From Anaerostipes caccae L1-92 (GTDB lineage: Bacteria > Bacillota > Clostridia > Lachnospirales > Lachnospiraceae): 64,000 nt of DNA. The DNA is taken from NCBI RefSeq assembly GCF_014467075.1, contig NZ_AP023027.1, positions 1,077,001 to 1,141,000 on the forward strand, written 5' to 3'. Position 1 is the first letter of the stretch, and each line of letters begins with the position of its first letter. Below are positions 7,659 to 16,668 of this stretch, piece by piece. Under the pieces are notes generated by a model that was given only the letters and a program-made list of their open reading frames with translations, did no database searches and was not told the DNA's origin. The translations under genes were made by a program, and so were the position numbers.

Positions 7659-8417
7659 ATGTTTGCAGAAGAACGAAAAGAAGAAATCATGAGGCTTTTG
7701 AAAGAAAATAAAAGGGTGAGCAGCGCCGAACTTTCTGAGCGGTTTCATGTGAGCGGAACGACGGTCCGCACCTATCTGATGGAACTGGAGAAGGCAGGGA
7801 GGCTGATCAGAACTCACGGAGGGGCACTGCTGAACGATGATATTTTAAATGTGGAAGAGTCTATCGCCGCAAGAAAACAGAAATGTCTGAGGGAAAAGCA
7901 GAAAGCCGCTGCAAAGGCCAGAAGCATGATAAAGGACGGGGATACGATTCTTCTGGACAGCGGAACGACCATGCTGGAACTTGCAAAACTCTTAAAGGAT
8001 GCAAAAAACCTCACGGTCGTGACCAATGACCTGCCTGTTGCCATGGAACTGCAGAAGATGGAAGGAGTTTACTTGATCCTGATCGGAGGTCATGTGCGGA
8101 CGGCATTCGAAAGCACGGTGGGCAGTATGGGCATGAAGTTTTTGGAGAATATCTCGGTTGAAAAGGCATTTATGTCATCGGACGGTGTGTCTCTGACCAA
8201 GGGTGCCACCACACCAAACATGGATCAGGCAGAGATCAAAAAGGAAATGATGGCCGCGGCAGACCAGAATTATCTCGTCTGCGATACGTCCAAGATCGGG
8301 AAGCGTACCATTTGTTCCTATGCAAAGATCGGAGACTTCGACGGTTTTATCCTGGATGAGCCGCTGTCCGATGAAATGAAAGAAGCCTTTGAGAGCTATG
8401 GGACGATTATCTATTAA
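7659..8417 (+). CDS. DeoR-family transcriptional regulator
   Basis: This 252-residue regulator has an N-terminal DeoR winged helix (MFAEERKEEIMRLLKENKRVSSAELSERF, then the recognition helix SGTTVRTYLMELEKAGRL and IRTHGGAL). The C-terminal sensor domain has the DeoRC pattern (DSGTTMLELAKLLK, VVTNDLPVAMEL, LIGGHVR). Such proteins usually repress a neighbouring sugar operon and respond to a sugar phosphate. It is last in the deoC operon, 23 nt after the dehydrogenase, and its end overlaps the convergent PfkB gene by 11 bp. The palindrome at 5855-5875 is a candidate site. Confidence 0.93.
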   Translation: MFAEERKEEIMRLLKENKRVSSAELSERFHVSGTTVRTYLMELEKAGRLIRTHGGALLNDDILNVEESIAARKQKCLREKQKAAAKARSMIKDGDTILLDSGTTMLELAKLLKDAKNLTVVTNDLPVAMELQKMEGVYLILIGGHVRTAFESTVGSMGMKFLENISVEKAFMSSDGVSLTKGATTPNMDQAEIKKEMMAAADQNYLVCDTSKIGKRTICSYAKIGDFDGFILDEPLSDEMKEAFESYGTIIY

Positions 8418-9315
8418 AGCATTGTAAAAATGAAGAATGATCCAGAGAAGCCCCCTTTTTCTCAACGACTGCGGCAGAGACTAAGTTGGCTTTGCCGACT
8501 GCATGAGAAAGGGAAAATCCCAGTTTTCTAAGCGCCATAACAGCTCCTATGTGGGCGTCACCGGCTCCGGTGGCGTCCACTTGTTTTGCTTTTCTGGACG
8601 GAAGAAATACCCCTGTTCCGTTTTCCAGACAGTATGCCCCGTCTTTGCCGAGCGTGATGACGACATCCTGTCCGGTCAGCCTGGTGATGGCCCTGGCGGC
8701 ATATTCCGTATCTGTCTTACCGGTCAGCAAAAAAGATTCGGACTGGTTTAAATGTACCACAGGATGAAGTGCAAATAGGCGGTTCATCAGATCTTTCGGC
8801 TGTTTCTCGATCCTTGGACCGGGTGCATAATAGATCTTCATATGCGGCTGCTGTTCTAAAAACGAAACGATGTGTTCTCCGGTACTTTCTTCGATTTCCA
8901 GTCCGCAGATATAGGCTGTGTCATATTCGGAAGCATCGATCAGATCAAACCATTCTTTCTGAAACAGATATTCGGCTCCGTGGTAAGAAGCAAAAGTCCG
9001 TTCGCCTGTCTGGTCGACAAAACAATAGCAGCAGCCGTTTTCAAGACTAGGCACAGGCAGGACAGAGACAACCCCACGCTTTTGCCATTCTTCTCTGACA
9101 AAATCCCCATAGATTCCGGTGCCGGCCGGAGAAAACAGCAGGTGAGGCACCCGGAAATGCCGGATGATATCGGATACATTAAAAGCACATCCGCCGATGC
9201 ACAGACGCTGATTTAAGATATGAACATCTTCACCGGGGGCAGGGAGTTTTTTGACATTTATGATCACATCGGCTACAGAGGAGCCGATGATCAAAATTTT
9301 CTTTTTCGGGTTCAT
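8407..9315 (-). CDS. PfkB-family carbohydrate kinase
   Basis: This 302-residue ribokinase-type kinase phosphorylates a sugar or a nucleoside. It has an N-terminal glycine motif (GGCAFNVSDIIRHF) and the PfkB signature 2 (VDATGAGDAHIGAVMAL), whose Asp is the catalytic base. It faces the deoC operon and overlaps its last gene by 11 bp. The 66-bp space to the next gene at 9382 holds the divergent start region. The Cys-rich stretch NGCCYCFVD is unusual. Its place between DeoR and a hydroxyacid dehydrogenase suggests a role in the same sugar module; the substrate is unknown. Confidence 0.9.
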   Translation of the reverse strand: MNPKKKILIIGSSVADVIINVKKLPAPGEDVHILNQRLCIGGCAFNVSDIIRHFRVPHLLFSPAGTGIYGDFVREEWQKRGVVSVLPVPSLENGCCYCFVDQTGERTFASYHGAEYLFQKEWFDLIDASEYDTAYICGLEIEESTGEHIVSFLEQQPHMKIYYAPGPRIEKQPKDLMNRLFALHPVVHLNQSESFLLTGKTDTEYAARAITRLTGQDVVITLGKDGAYCLENGTGVFLPSRKAKQVDATGAGDAHIGAVMALRKLGFSLSHAVGKANLVSAAVVEKKGASLDHSSFLQCFNR

Positions 9316-9381
9316 ATATTTTCCTCCATGTCTTATGATATAATAAAATCCCTAAAAATAAAACAGGATAGGAGAATCATT

Positions 9382-10344
9382 ATGACAAAGAAAAAGATTT
9401 TGACCGTTGTTCCAATGAGCGATACATATAAAGAAAAACTGAAAGAAGTTTCCGAAGGGTGTGAAATCATGTATTCCACATATGAGGATGTCAGCAGAGA
9501 AATGGTGCAGGAAGCAAATATTATCATCGGAAATGTTCCCGCATGGATGATCGGTATGTCAAAAAATCTGGAGCTTTTGCAGCTGAATTCTTCCGGTACC
9601 GACGCCTATATGGGTGTGAACATTTTAAATGACAGGACGATCATGACCAGTGCGACCGGCGCCTATGGGAAAGCCGTGGGGGAGCACCTGTTTGCCATGC
9701 TCATGTCCATACAGAAGAAGCTTCACGTCTACCGGGACAATCAGAACCGATGTGACTGGTCCGACGAGGGGCAGGTGCTTTCTCTGACTGGAAATACGGT
9801 GCTGATCGCGGGACTCGGGAATATAGGTCTGTCCTTTGCCAAAATGATGAAAGGGCTGGATTCTTATGTGATCGGAATTAAGAGAAGAAAGTCAGAGTGC
9901 CCGGAGGGCGTGGATGAACTGCACACCATGGAGGAACTCGATGAGCTGCTTCCAAAGGCGGATGTGGTCGTTTCCATCCTTCCCAATACACCTGTTACGA
10001 GAGGGATATTTGGAGAAGACCAGTTTAAGAAAATGAAAAAAAACGCAGTATTTCTCAATGCAGGCCGTGGAAATGCCGTGGATACGGAGGCACTGTGCAA
10101 TGCTCTGATCAGGGGAGAGATTTATGCCGCGGGACTGGATGTGACAGATCCGGAGCCTCTGCCTCAGGAACACCGTCTGTGGAATATTAAAAATGCAGTG
10201 ATCACACCTCATATTTCTGGGGACTTTCATCTTCCGCAGACATTGGATTTTATCGCAGACATTGCAGTGGAAAATGTCAGAAGATATCTGAGCGGAGAAG
10301 AATTGCTTCATGTCGTTGATTTTCAGACAGGATACTGCAAATAA
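9382..10344 (+). CDS. D-isomer-specific 2-hydroxyacid dehydrogenase family protein
   Basis: This 320-residue NAD-dependent 2-hydroxyacid dehydrogenase carries the GLGNIGLSFAKMM nucleotide loop, the catalytic Arg in FLNAGRGNAVD, a Glu in DVTDPEPLP and His in the VITPHISGD segment. Family members reduce 2-ketoacids such as hydroxypyruvate, glyoxylate or 3-phosphohydroxypyruvate. The start ATG 9382 has AGGAGA nearby. An upstream frame extension to 9220 runs into the divergent gene and is rejected. It sits alone between PfkB (divergent) and the hydrogenase fusion. The exact substrate is not known. Confidence 0.9.
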   Translation: MTKKKILTVVPMSDTYKEKLKEVSEGCEIMYSTYEDVSREMVQEANIIIGNVPAWMIGMSKNLELLQLNSSGTDAYMGVNILNDRTIMTSATGAYGKAVGEHLFAMLMSIQKKLHVYRDNQNRCDWSDEGQVLSLTGNTVLIAGLGNIGLSFAKMMKGLDSYVIGIKRRKSECPEGVDELHTMEELDELLPKADVVVSILPNTPVTRGIFGEDQFKKMKKNAVFLNAGRGNAVDTEALCNALIRGEIYAAGLDVTDPEPLPQEHRLWNIKNAVITPHISGDFHLPQTLDFIADIAVENVRRYLSGEELLHVVDFQTGYCK

Positions 10345-10376
10345 ACGTTGTGTTCTCCTGGAAAATAATATATAAT

Positions 10377-10395
10377 AATAGTAATTGTTACTATT
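10377..10395. promoter_or_regulatory. Operator-like palindrome before the hydrogenase-rubrerythrin gene
   Basis: AATAGTAA (10377-10384), TTG, TTACTATT (10388-10395): a perfect 8-bp inverted repeat 28 bp upstream of the next start codon. It lies in AT-rich sequence that could include the promoter. A redox or peroxide regulator would make sense with a rubrerythrin, but no consensus was matched. Confidence 0.4.
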
Positions 10396-10422
10396 TGTGA
10401 TATGCTGTAAGGGGGAAAACCA

Positions 10423-12375
10423 ATGAGTAAACATTTGCCAGTCGATGTAAGAGTACCGATCGATTCCGACAATCCATCAATCATGAGGCACGAGGAAAAG
10501 TGCATTAAATGCGGCCAGTGTAAAAATATCTGCAAAGATTATATTTCCGTATTGGGAACTTATTCACTTGCCGAGACGAAAGACAGGGCCGTCTGTATCA
10601 ACTGTGGCCAATGTGCCAATGTCTGTCCGGTTGAGAGCATCACCGAGACATATGAGTACCAGCAGGTCAGAGAGGCGGTAAAAGATCCGGAAAAGATTGT
10701 TATCGTAAGTACATCACCGTCTGTGAGGGCTGCTTTGGGTGAGGAATTCGGAACAGAAGAAGGTATGTTTGTCCAGGGCAAAATGGTGGCACTCCTCCGT
10801 GCTCTGGGGGCTGATTATGTGCTGGATACAAATTTCAGTGCAGATCTTACGATCATGGAGGAAGCAAGCGAACTGATCGAAAGGATTACGAAAGGAACAA
10901 AACCTTTGCCTCAGTTTACCAGCTGCTGTCCTGCATGGGTGAAGTTTGCAGAGATTTATTATCCGGAGCTGCTGGATCATATTTCTACGGCAAAAAGTCC
11001 CATCGGAATGCAGGGACCGACCATCAAAACCTATTTTGCGAAGCTCATGGGCATCGATCCGGAGAAGATCGTAAACGTGGCGCTGACACCGTGTACGGCG
11101 AAAAAATTTGAAATCCGCAGGGAAGAGATGAAGGATGCAGGTATTTCCTATGGCAAAGAAGATATGCGGGATATGGACTATGTGATAACTACAAGAGAAG
11201 CGGCTCTTTGGGCAAACGAGGAGAAAATAGATTTTATGGGGCTTGAGGACTCTGACTTTGATAAATTTATGGGAGAAGGATCAGGTGCGGGCGTCATCTT
11301 CGGCAATTCCGGGGGCGTTATGGAAGCTGCGTTAAGAACTGCATATGAGTTTATCACAAAAGAAAAAGCACCGGATATCCTTTACGACCTGAAACCTGTC
11401 CGGGGCATGGAAGGGGTAAAAGAGGCAAGCCTTGATATCGGTGATCTCACAGTCAACGTGGCCGTGGTTTACGGTACGGGAAATGCCAGAAAAATGATCG
11501 ATAAGGTAAAATCTTCGGATAAGCAGTATCATTTCATCGAAGTCATGACCTGTCCCGGCGGATGTATCGGCGGCGGAGGACAGCCGAAGGATAAAGAATT
11601 TAAAGGACAGATCATTCAGGAAAAGAGGATTGAGAGCCTTTACAGGAGAGACAGCGGGATGCAGATCCGGGCAAGCCATGAAAATAAGCAGATCAAGAAG
11701 CTTTATGAAGAATTTTATGGGGAGCCGTTAAGCGAACTGGCAGAACAAATGCTGCATACCATGTATCATGACCGGAGTGAAGAGCTTGGACAGAAAACAG
11801 AAAAAGAACCTGACATAAAGACGGATTCTGTGAAAAAATATGTGTGCAGTGTCTGCGGATATGTACATGAAGGGGAGCAGGCGCCGGAAGAATGTCCGGT
11901 TTGTCATGTGGGGTCAGATAAATTTATTCTTCAGGAAGCCGAAAAGTCCTGGTCTGCGGAGCACACAGTGGGAGCCGCTGAAGGAGTTTCAGAGGACATT
12001 CTTTCTGATCTTCATGCCAATTTTGAAGGAGAATGCCGGGAAGTGGGAATGTATTTTGCCATGGCCAGAGCAGCTCACCGGGAAGGATATCCGGAAATCG
12101 GACGATACTACGAAAAAGCGGCCAGGGAGGAAGCAGATCACGCTGCTAAATTTGCGGAACTTTTAGGGGAAGCAGTAACGGATTCTACGAAGAAAAACCT
12201 GGAACTGCGTGTGGATGCAGAATATGGTGCGGCTGAAGGAAAAACAGATCTTGCGGCACGGGCCAAAGAAAAAGGGCTGGATGCCATTCACGATACGGTC
12301 CACGAAATGGCGAGAGATGAAGCAAGACATGGGAAGGCATTTGAAGGGTTCTTAAAGAGATACTTTAATTCATAA
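10423..12375 (+). CDS. [FeFe]-hydrogenase-like protein fused to rubredoxin and rubrerythrin
   Basis: A 650-residue fusion. Residues 27-69: two [4Fe-4S] ferredoxin motifs ([11 protein letters not shown] and [12 protein letters not shown]). Residues 85-430: H-cluster domain with the three motifs TSCCPAW (166-172), TPCTAKKFE (222-230) and [13 protein letters not shown] (Cys377 and Cys381). Residues 473-500: rubredoxin with Cys475, Cys478, Cys491 and Cys494. Residues about 525-650: rubrerythrin-type diiron domain with EEADH and EARHG. It may take electrons from H2 or ferredoxin to reduce peroxide in one chain. The L1 and L2 motifs differ from the common TSCCPGW and MPC forms, so it could be a sensory or low-turnover group. 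ATG 10423 follows AGGGGGAAA. Confidence 0.93.
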   Translation: MSKHLPVDVRVPIDSDNPSIMRHEEKCIKCGQCKNICKDYISVLGTYSLAETKDRAVCINCGQCANVCPVESITETYEYQQVREAVKDPEKIVIVSTSPSVRAALGEEFGTEEGMFVQGKMVALLRALGADYVLDTNFSADLTIMEEASELIERITKGTKPLPQFTSCCPAWVKFAEIYYPELLDHISTAKSPIGMQGPTIKTYFAKLMGIDPEKIVNVALTPCTAKKFEIRREEMKDAGISYGKEDMRDMDYVITTREAALWANEEKIDFMGLEDSDFDKFMGEGSGAGVIFGNSGGVMEAALRTAYEFITKEKAPDILYDLKPVRGMEGVKEASLDIGDLTVNVAVVYGTGNARKMIDKVKSSDKQYHFIEVMTCPGGCIGGGGQPKDKEFKGQIIQEKRIESLYRRDSGMQIRASHENKQIKKLYEEFYGEPLSELAEQMLHTMYHDRSEELGQKTEKEPDIKTDSVKKYVCSVCGYVHEGEQAPEECPVCHVGSDKFILQEAEKSWSAEHTVGAAEGVSEDILSDLHANFEGECREVGMYFAMARAAHREGYPEIGRYYEKAAREEADHAAKFAELLGEAVTDSTKKNLELRVDAEYGAAEGKTDLAARAKEKGLDAIHDTVHEMARDEARHGKAFEGFLKRYFNS

Positions 12376-12390
12376 AAACGCGGGGTGAAT

Positions 12391-13128
12391 ATGTTAAAAG
12401 ATGTCTATGAAAAGTTTGCGAATGATTATGATGAATTTGGCAGCATTGAGGATTATTTAGGGAGTGAGAAGACATTCTTTAAAGTGTTATTTGCAGAAAA
12501 CAATGTACAAACTGTTTTAGACTGTGCCTGCGGAACAGGGCAGCATTTACTTATGCTGGATGAATTGGGTCTGTCTGTTTGCGGCTCTGATTACTCTGCT
12601 GCTATGCTAAAGGCTGCTGCTGTAAATTTAGAAAAGTATGGAAAGAAAATACCACTTCAACAATGTGACTTCAGACAGCTACAGGAAGCATATACGGAAA
12701 AATTTGATGCTGTTGTATGTCTTACAACATCACTGCCTCACATGCATACAGATGAAGACTTGCTGAGAGCTCTTAAATCAATGAGGGACAGGCTGAATAC
12801 AAAGGGGCTGCTTGTATTAACACAGGGAACAACACACTATACATTATCTTTGCCGCCAATCGAGGTGGTTGTAAACAGAAATGATTTTTCCCGGATATTT
12901 GTGAAGGAAAACGACAGCCAATTTCAAACAGTACACGTTCTGGATTTGTTCCATTCACAAGAACGGAACGAGCAGAATCAATACGATATTAAATATAAGA
13001 TTATTCTTGATGATGATTATAGACGTTTGTTGGAAGAAGCAGGATTTCATAACATACAAATTTACGGGGACTATGATAAAAGTCCCTATGATAAACAGAG
13101 CAGACGGCTGATAGTAGTTGCCCAGTGA
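12391..13128 (+). CDS. Class I SAM-dependent methyltransferase
   Basis: This 245-residue soluble enzyme has the class I methyltransferase fold: motif I VLDCACGTGQHLLML, an acidic residue after the second strand (VCGSDYSAAMLKAA), QQCDFRQL, and FDAVVCLTTSLPHM. The start ATG 12391 has GGGGTG upstream; a GTG at 12385 is possible. It is 15 nt after the hydrogenase-rubrerythrin stop, so may be co-transcribed, but a functional link is not clear. The C-terminal strand region (DDDYRRLLEEAGFHNIQIYGDY) is typical of small-molecule methyltransferases. The substrate is unknown. A terminator follows at 13150-13190. Confidence 0.87.
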   Translation: MLKDVYEKFANDYDEFGSIEDYLGSEKTFFKVLFAENNVQTVLDCACGTGQHLLMLDELGLSVCGSDYSAAMLKAAAVNLEKYGKKIPLQQCDFRQLQEAYTEKFDAVVCLTTSLPHMHTDEDLLRALKSMRDRLNTKGLLVLTQGTTHYTLSLPPIEVVVNRNDFSRIFVKENDSQFQTVHVLDLFHSQERNEQNQYDIKYKIILDDDYRRLLEEAGFHNIQIYGDYDKSPYDKQSRRLIVVAQ

Positions 13129-13149
13129 ACAAATAAATAAGAAATTGAG

Positions 13150-13190
13150 AACCGTGTATTTACAGCGCGTTTTGCAGATACGCGGTTTTT
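13150..13190 (+). terminator. Terminator after the methyltransferase gene
   Basis: Arms AACCGTGTATTT and AGATACGCGGTT pair with two mismatches, with a loop of about 13 nt, and are followed by TTTTC. Confidence 0.65.
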
Positions 13191-13292
13191 CATTGTTGAA
13201 TGCCCCGGATACAACTTGCCCACAATGCCCGTGGTCATCATGTTATATTTCTTCTTGTAGTATTCATTATTGATTTATAAAGGAGAATAAGC

Positions 13293-14231
13293 ATGAACAT
13301 TTCGGAAAGTACAGTGTTAACTGACAAAGGGGCAGATCTTCAGGCTAAACTGGTGGATGGACAGACATTGCAAATTACAAAAGTTATGACTGGGGCTCTA
13401 AAGGTGCCTGTGGTAAATCTATGACAGCAGACGAGCGTCACAGAGGGAGGAAAGCGAATCAATTTGCAGGAGGCCAGGACAGAAGGGGATAAGATGATTC
13501 TTCCGGTGTTTTTAGAAAACACAAATTTGGAAGAAGGGTATGATCTGTGGCAGGTCGGAATCTATGCACAGGACCCGGAGGAAGGAGAGATTCTTTACTG
13601 TATTGCCCACATATCGGCGGCAAAGCACATTCCTTCTGCATCAAAGAGTCCGGGGTTTTCGATTACATGGGATTTCTGCTTTAAATCCTCAAATACATCT
13701 CCATTTGAAGTGAATATAGACTCCGTAGGCTTGGTTAACATCGAGCAGTTTCAGATTCATACAGGAGAAATTAGTCATTTGAAAAGTTCAATTGTAAGCC
13801 TTGATGAAAGAATTGAAGATTTAAATTCGGCTTTATATCCTGTTGGTATTGTACTTGCCTTTTTAAATGGCTTCGATCCAAATAAATCATTACTGGGAGA
13901 ATGGGAACCAATTGCAAAAGGTCAAACATTGGTAGGTGTCAATGAATCTGGCCCGGATTTTAATACTGTTGAAAAATCTGGTGGATTAAAGGATGTAACA
14001 TTGAGTATCAAACAAATTCCTGCTCATAGTCATCCGGAAAGTGATTTATGCTATGTCTATACAGATGAACATCCTGCAAATAATTCTATTGTCACAACAA
14101 ATCAAAACGGAAGACAGAATATTAACATGAATATAAAAAGCAAAACTTATACAAAAAATGCAGGAGAAGGAGGAGCTCACTCAAATCTATAACCCTATAT
14201 CACGGTTTTTTATTGGGTTAGAAAAAAGTAG
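13293..14231 (+). pseudogene. Phage tail-collar/tail-fibre protein, broken by two in-frame stop codons
   Basis: One frame reads MNISESTVLTDKGADLQAKL at the start, the N-terminal pattern of phage tail-collar proteins. TGA at 13422-13424 interrupts it, and the same frame resumes with QQTSVTEGGKRINL and LPVFLENTNLEEGYDLWQVG. At the end, GEGGAHSNL is cut by TAA at 14190-14192, after which the frame gives PYITVFYWVRKK and a final TAG at 14229-14231. Family members end with an N-x-Q/M-P-Y-I-T-V pattern, so the TAA replaces one codon. Both lesions are nonsense changes without frameshift. No other phage gene is nearby, so it is an orphan remnant. A shortened product from the TTG at 13464 is possible but unlikely to work. 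Confidence 0.85.
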
Positions 14232-14290
14232 CATAGATAAAATAGAATGAAAATGATATACTTAGAAATAATAGGAGGATATCAATTAAT

Positions 14291-15292
14291 ATGAAAAAAA
14301 AGGTTAAAATAATAGCGTCTATGTTTTTAAGTCTGGTTCTGATTACATGTTTCATTCCCAAACATAATTTACATGCAAAGAGTAAACCTACAATCTATAT
14401 TATGGGTGACTCAATTGCTCATTCCTATGAAGGAAATAGGTATCAAAATGGATGGGGACAAATGCTGTACAGATATTTTAAACATCCATCTAAAAAAAGA
14501 ACGGTTCACGTAAAAGGTGCATCTGATTATGTAGATGTTATTAGGTATAATACACCTGAGTTATCTATTGAAAATTGGGCAAAAAATGGAGCAAGTGTTG
14601 CAATTTATGATAAATATGGAATGTTTCAGGCGATTCAGAAAAAGTTAAAAAAGGGAGACTATGTTTTTATTCAGCTTGGCCATAATGAAGTATATACTCA
14701 ATGGTGGACTGGTTCTACGGTTTCTGAGTATAGGACTTATCTAATTAATTATATAAAAAAAATACGAAGCAAAAAGGCAAAACCAGTATTAATCACGCCA
14801 CCTCCAGTTAATACATCAGGAAAATACATTCCTTATGTCCCACAATACAGAGCAGCTATGATTTCTATTGGGAAAAAATATAAGGTACCGTTGATAGACT
14901 TGGGAAAAAAGTCGGCAGATTACTTTAATTTAATTGGAAAAAAGCAAGCACGGAATATGTATGTAAAAGATAATATGCATTTTACACCTAAAGGGGCTAC
15001 AACATTAGCAAAAATTTTATCTGTTGAAATAAAGTATAAAAGCCAACTGAAGCCTATTTCTGGAAAGGTTTCTTTAAAAACTAATTCATTATATAAAACT
15101 ATAAATAAAGCGTCGAAGTTAAAAACAAAGAAATATAGTAAAAAAACATGGAAGTATATGCAAAAAAAGTTAAAAAAATCAAAAAAAATACTATATAGCA
15201 TCACAGCAAAGCAAAAATCAATCGATAAATCAAATGCGAGTTTGAAAAAAGCCATTAAGAAATTAAAAAAAGTAAAAAAATATAAAAAATAA
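14291..15292 (+). CDS. Secreted SGNH/GDSL-type esterase with a lysine-rich C-terminal FIVAR-like module
   Basis: A 333-residue protein with a signal peptide (MKKKVKIIASMFLSLVLITC, cleaved near HAKS). The SGNH blocks are seen: MGDSIAHSY (catalytic Ser), then a Gly/Asn block, QLGHNE and DNMHFTPKGA (Asp-His pair). The arrangement resembles rhamnogalacturonan acetylesterase. Residues about 255-325 follow a FIVAR pattern (L..I..A..L...Y...TW..L...L...A..L) but with a very high lysine content. It has AGGAGG 12 nt before ATG 14291. Local GC is lower than the neighbours, which, with the phage remnant beside it, hints at transfer. A terminator follows at 15301-15345. Confidence 0.87.
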   Translation: MKKKVKIIASMFLSLVLITCFIPKHNLHAKSKPTIYIMGDSIAHSYEGNRYQNGWGQMLYRYFKHPSKKRTVHVKGASDYVDVIRYNTPELSIENWAKNGASVAIYDKYGMFQAIQKKLKKGDYVFIQLGHNEVYTQWWTGSTVSEYRTYLINYIKKIRSKKAKPVLITPPPVNTSGKYIPYVPQYRAAMISIGKKYKVPLIDLGKKSADYFNLIGKKQARNMYVKDNMHFTPKGATTLAKILSVEIKYKSQLKPISGKVSLKTNSLYKTINKASKLKTKKYSKKTWKYMQKKLKKSKKILYSITAKQKSIDKSNASLKKAIKKLKKVKKYKK

Positions 15293-15300
15293 TCCTAAAA

Positions 15301-15345
15301 GAGCGATTGCAGACCAGAATTATCATCTGATAAGCAATTGCTCAT
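15301..15345 (+). terminator. Terminator after the SGNH esterase gene
   Basis: GAGCGATTGC (15301-15310) pairs with GCAATTGCTC (15334-15343), with one mismatch, followed by ATTTGTTTTT. Confidence 0.65.
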
Positions 15346-15432
15346 TTGTTTTTAAATCAGAATTTAATTAATTATCTGTATATTTAAATTATAACTAATT
15401 CTTTTTAGGATTAAGATATATATTTCCTTTTC

Positions 15433-15471
15433 TTGACATGGGTTGTCTATTGGAATACAATATCCAATAGA
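15433..15471 (+). promoter_or_regulatory. Sigma-A-type promoter with overlapping palindromic operator for the BASS transporter
   Basis: TTGACA (15433-15438), 17-bp spacer, TACAAT (15456-15461). The inverted repeat TCTATTGG (15446-15453) / CCAATAGA (15464-15471) covers the -10 element, as expected for a repressor site. The start codon follows at 15499. Confidence 0.75.
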
Positions 15472-15498
15472 CTTATATATGAAAGATGGGAGATACAT

Positions 15499-16485
15499 AT
15501 GAAAACTTTACAAAAAATCAGCAGTATGCTGTCCAGCAAAACGTCTGTTTTTGTCATCTTAGTGGCGATTGCAGCCTTCTTTGTCCCGGATATTTTCTCC
15601 TGGGTACAGGGAAATAATCAGAGCCTTGTACTTGGAGTCATCATGTTTACGATGGGACTGACATTGACGACAGAAGACTTCAAAGTGTTGGCAAAACGTC
15701 CGCTGGATATCTTTATCGGAGCAGCGGCTCAGTACCTGATCATGCCGTTTCTGGCTTATGGGATTTCGACTATTTTAAGACTGCCCAATGAGATTGCCAT
15801 CGGATTGATTCTCGTCGGGTGCTGCCCAGGAGGGGTATCATCGAATATCATGTCATACCTATGCCATGGAGATGTACCGTTTTCCGTTGGAATGACTACG
15901 GCATCCACGCTTTTGTCACCACTCATGACACCGATGATGGTACTGTTTTTGGCAGGAGCAAGGATCGAAGTCAACGCCGCTTCCATGTTCATCTCGATCG
16001 TGAAATCTGTACTGCTTCCGGTCTTGCTCGGATTTATACTAAATACATTGTTTGGCAAAAAGGAAGCCTTCAAAGAAGCACAGAAGGTCATGCCGGGGAT
16101 CTCAGTGATCGGGCTGGCATTGATCGTCGGAGGCGTTATTGCACTTCAGGGAGCGAATTTCTTTAAATCTGGTGCTGTGATCTTTATTGCAGTTTTGCTG
16201 CATAACAGTCTTGGATATGCCCTTGGCTATGGAGTCGGTAAACTGACAGGAATGAACACAGCAAAGAAACGCACAATTTCGATTGAAGTTGGAATGCAGA
16301 ATGCGGGACTTGCTACAAATCTGGCAACGGCCCATTTTGCCGCAGCACCTCAGGCGGCTATGGCCAGTGCGGTATCCTGTGTATGGCACTCAATCTCAGG
16401 AACTATTTTGGCAGGATTCTATTTACAAAAAGATAATATGCAGGAAGAACAGGCCAAAAACAGGCTGGCAGCAGAAACAGAATAG
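15499..16485 (+). CDS. Bile acid:sodium symporter (BASS) family transporter
   Basis: This 328-residue membrane protein is predicted to have about ten hydrophobic segments. The BASS-family features are present: GVIMFTMGLTLTTEDF, the Na-site segment VGCCPGGVSSNIMSYLCHGDVPFSVGMTT, and EVGMQNAGLATNLA. Bacterial members carry organic anions such as pantoate, bile acids or ketoacids with Na. ATG 15499 is chosen because GATGGGAG lies just upstream and the promoter with its -10 at 15456-15461 rules out earlier starts. It stands alone between two terminators, with its own operator. The substrate is not clear; in a gut organism a bile acid is possible but not shown. Confidence 0.92.
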   Translation: MKTLQKISSMLSSKTSVFVILVAIAAFFVPDIFSWVQGNNQSLVLGVIMFTMGLTLTTEDFKVLAKRPLDIFIGAAAQYLIMPFLAYGISTILRLPNEIAIGLILVGCCPGGVSSNIMSYLCHGDVPFSVGMTTASTLLSPLMTPMMVLFLAGARIEVNAASMFISIVKSVLLPVLLGFILNTLFGKKEAFKEAQKVMPGISVIGLALIVGGVIALQGANFFKSGAVIFIAVLLHNSLGYALGYGVGKLTGMNTAKKRTISIEVGMQNAGLATNLATAHFAAAPQAAMASAVSCVWHSISGTILAGFYLQKDNMQEEQAKNRLAAETE

Positions 16486-16493
16486 TTTTTTAG

Positions 16494-16530
16494 GGATACA
16501 CTTGTATTGTATAGGTGTATCCTTATTTTT
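16494..16530 (+). terminator. Terminator after the BASS gene
   Basis: GGATACAC (16494-16501) and GTGTATCC (16515-16522) form a perfect 8-bp stem, followed by TTATTTTTT. Confidence 0.75.
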
Positions 16531-16668
16531 TGGCTTAATTTCAGACTTTTTGACAAAAATTATGAAGTAATTGGTTAATATTCGCAGTTCTATTACATTT
16601 CTTTCCACTTGATTTTCTTATGTTTCTAATTTATAGTTAGTCCTGAAAAAGTTTAGGAGCGCAAAGAG

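Noticed and set aside
13293..14231. Stop-codon reassignment as an explanation for the in-frame stops of the tail-collar gene
   Set aside because: The two codons differ (TGA and TAA), all other genes use standard stops, and no suppressor or recoding signal is seen.
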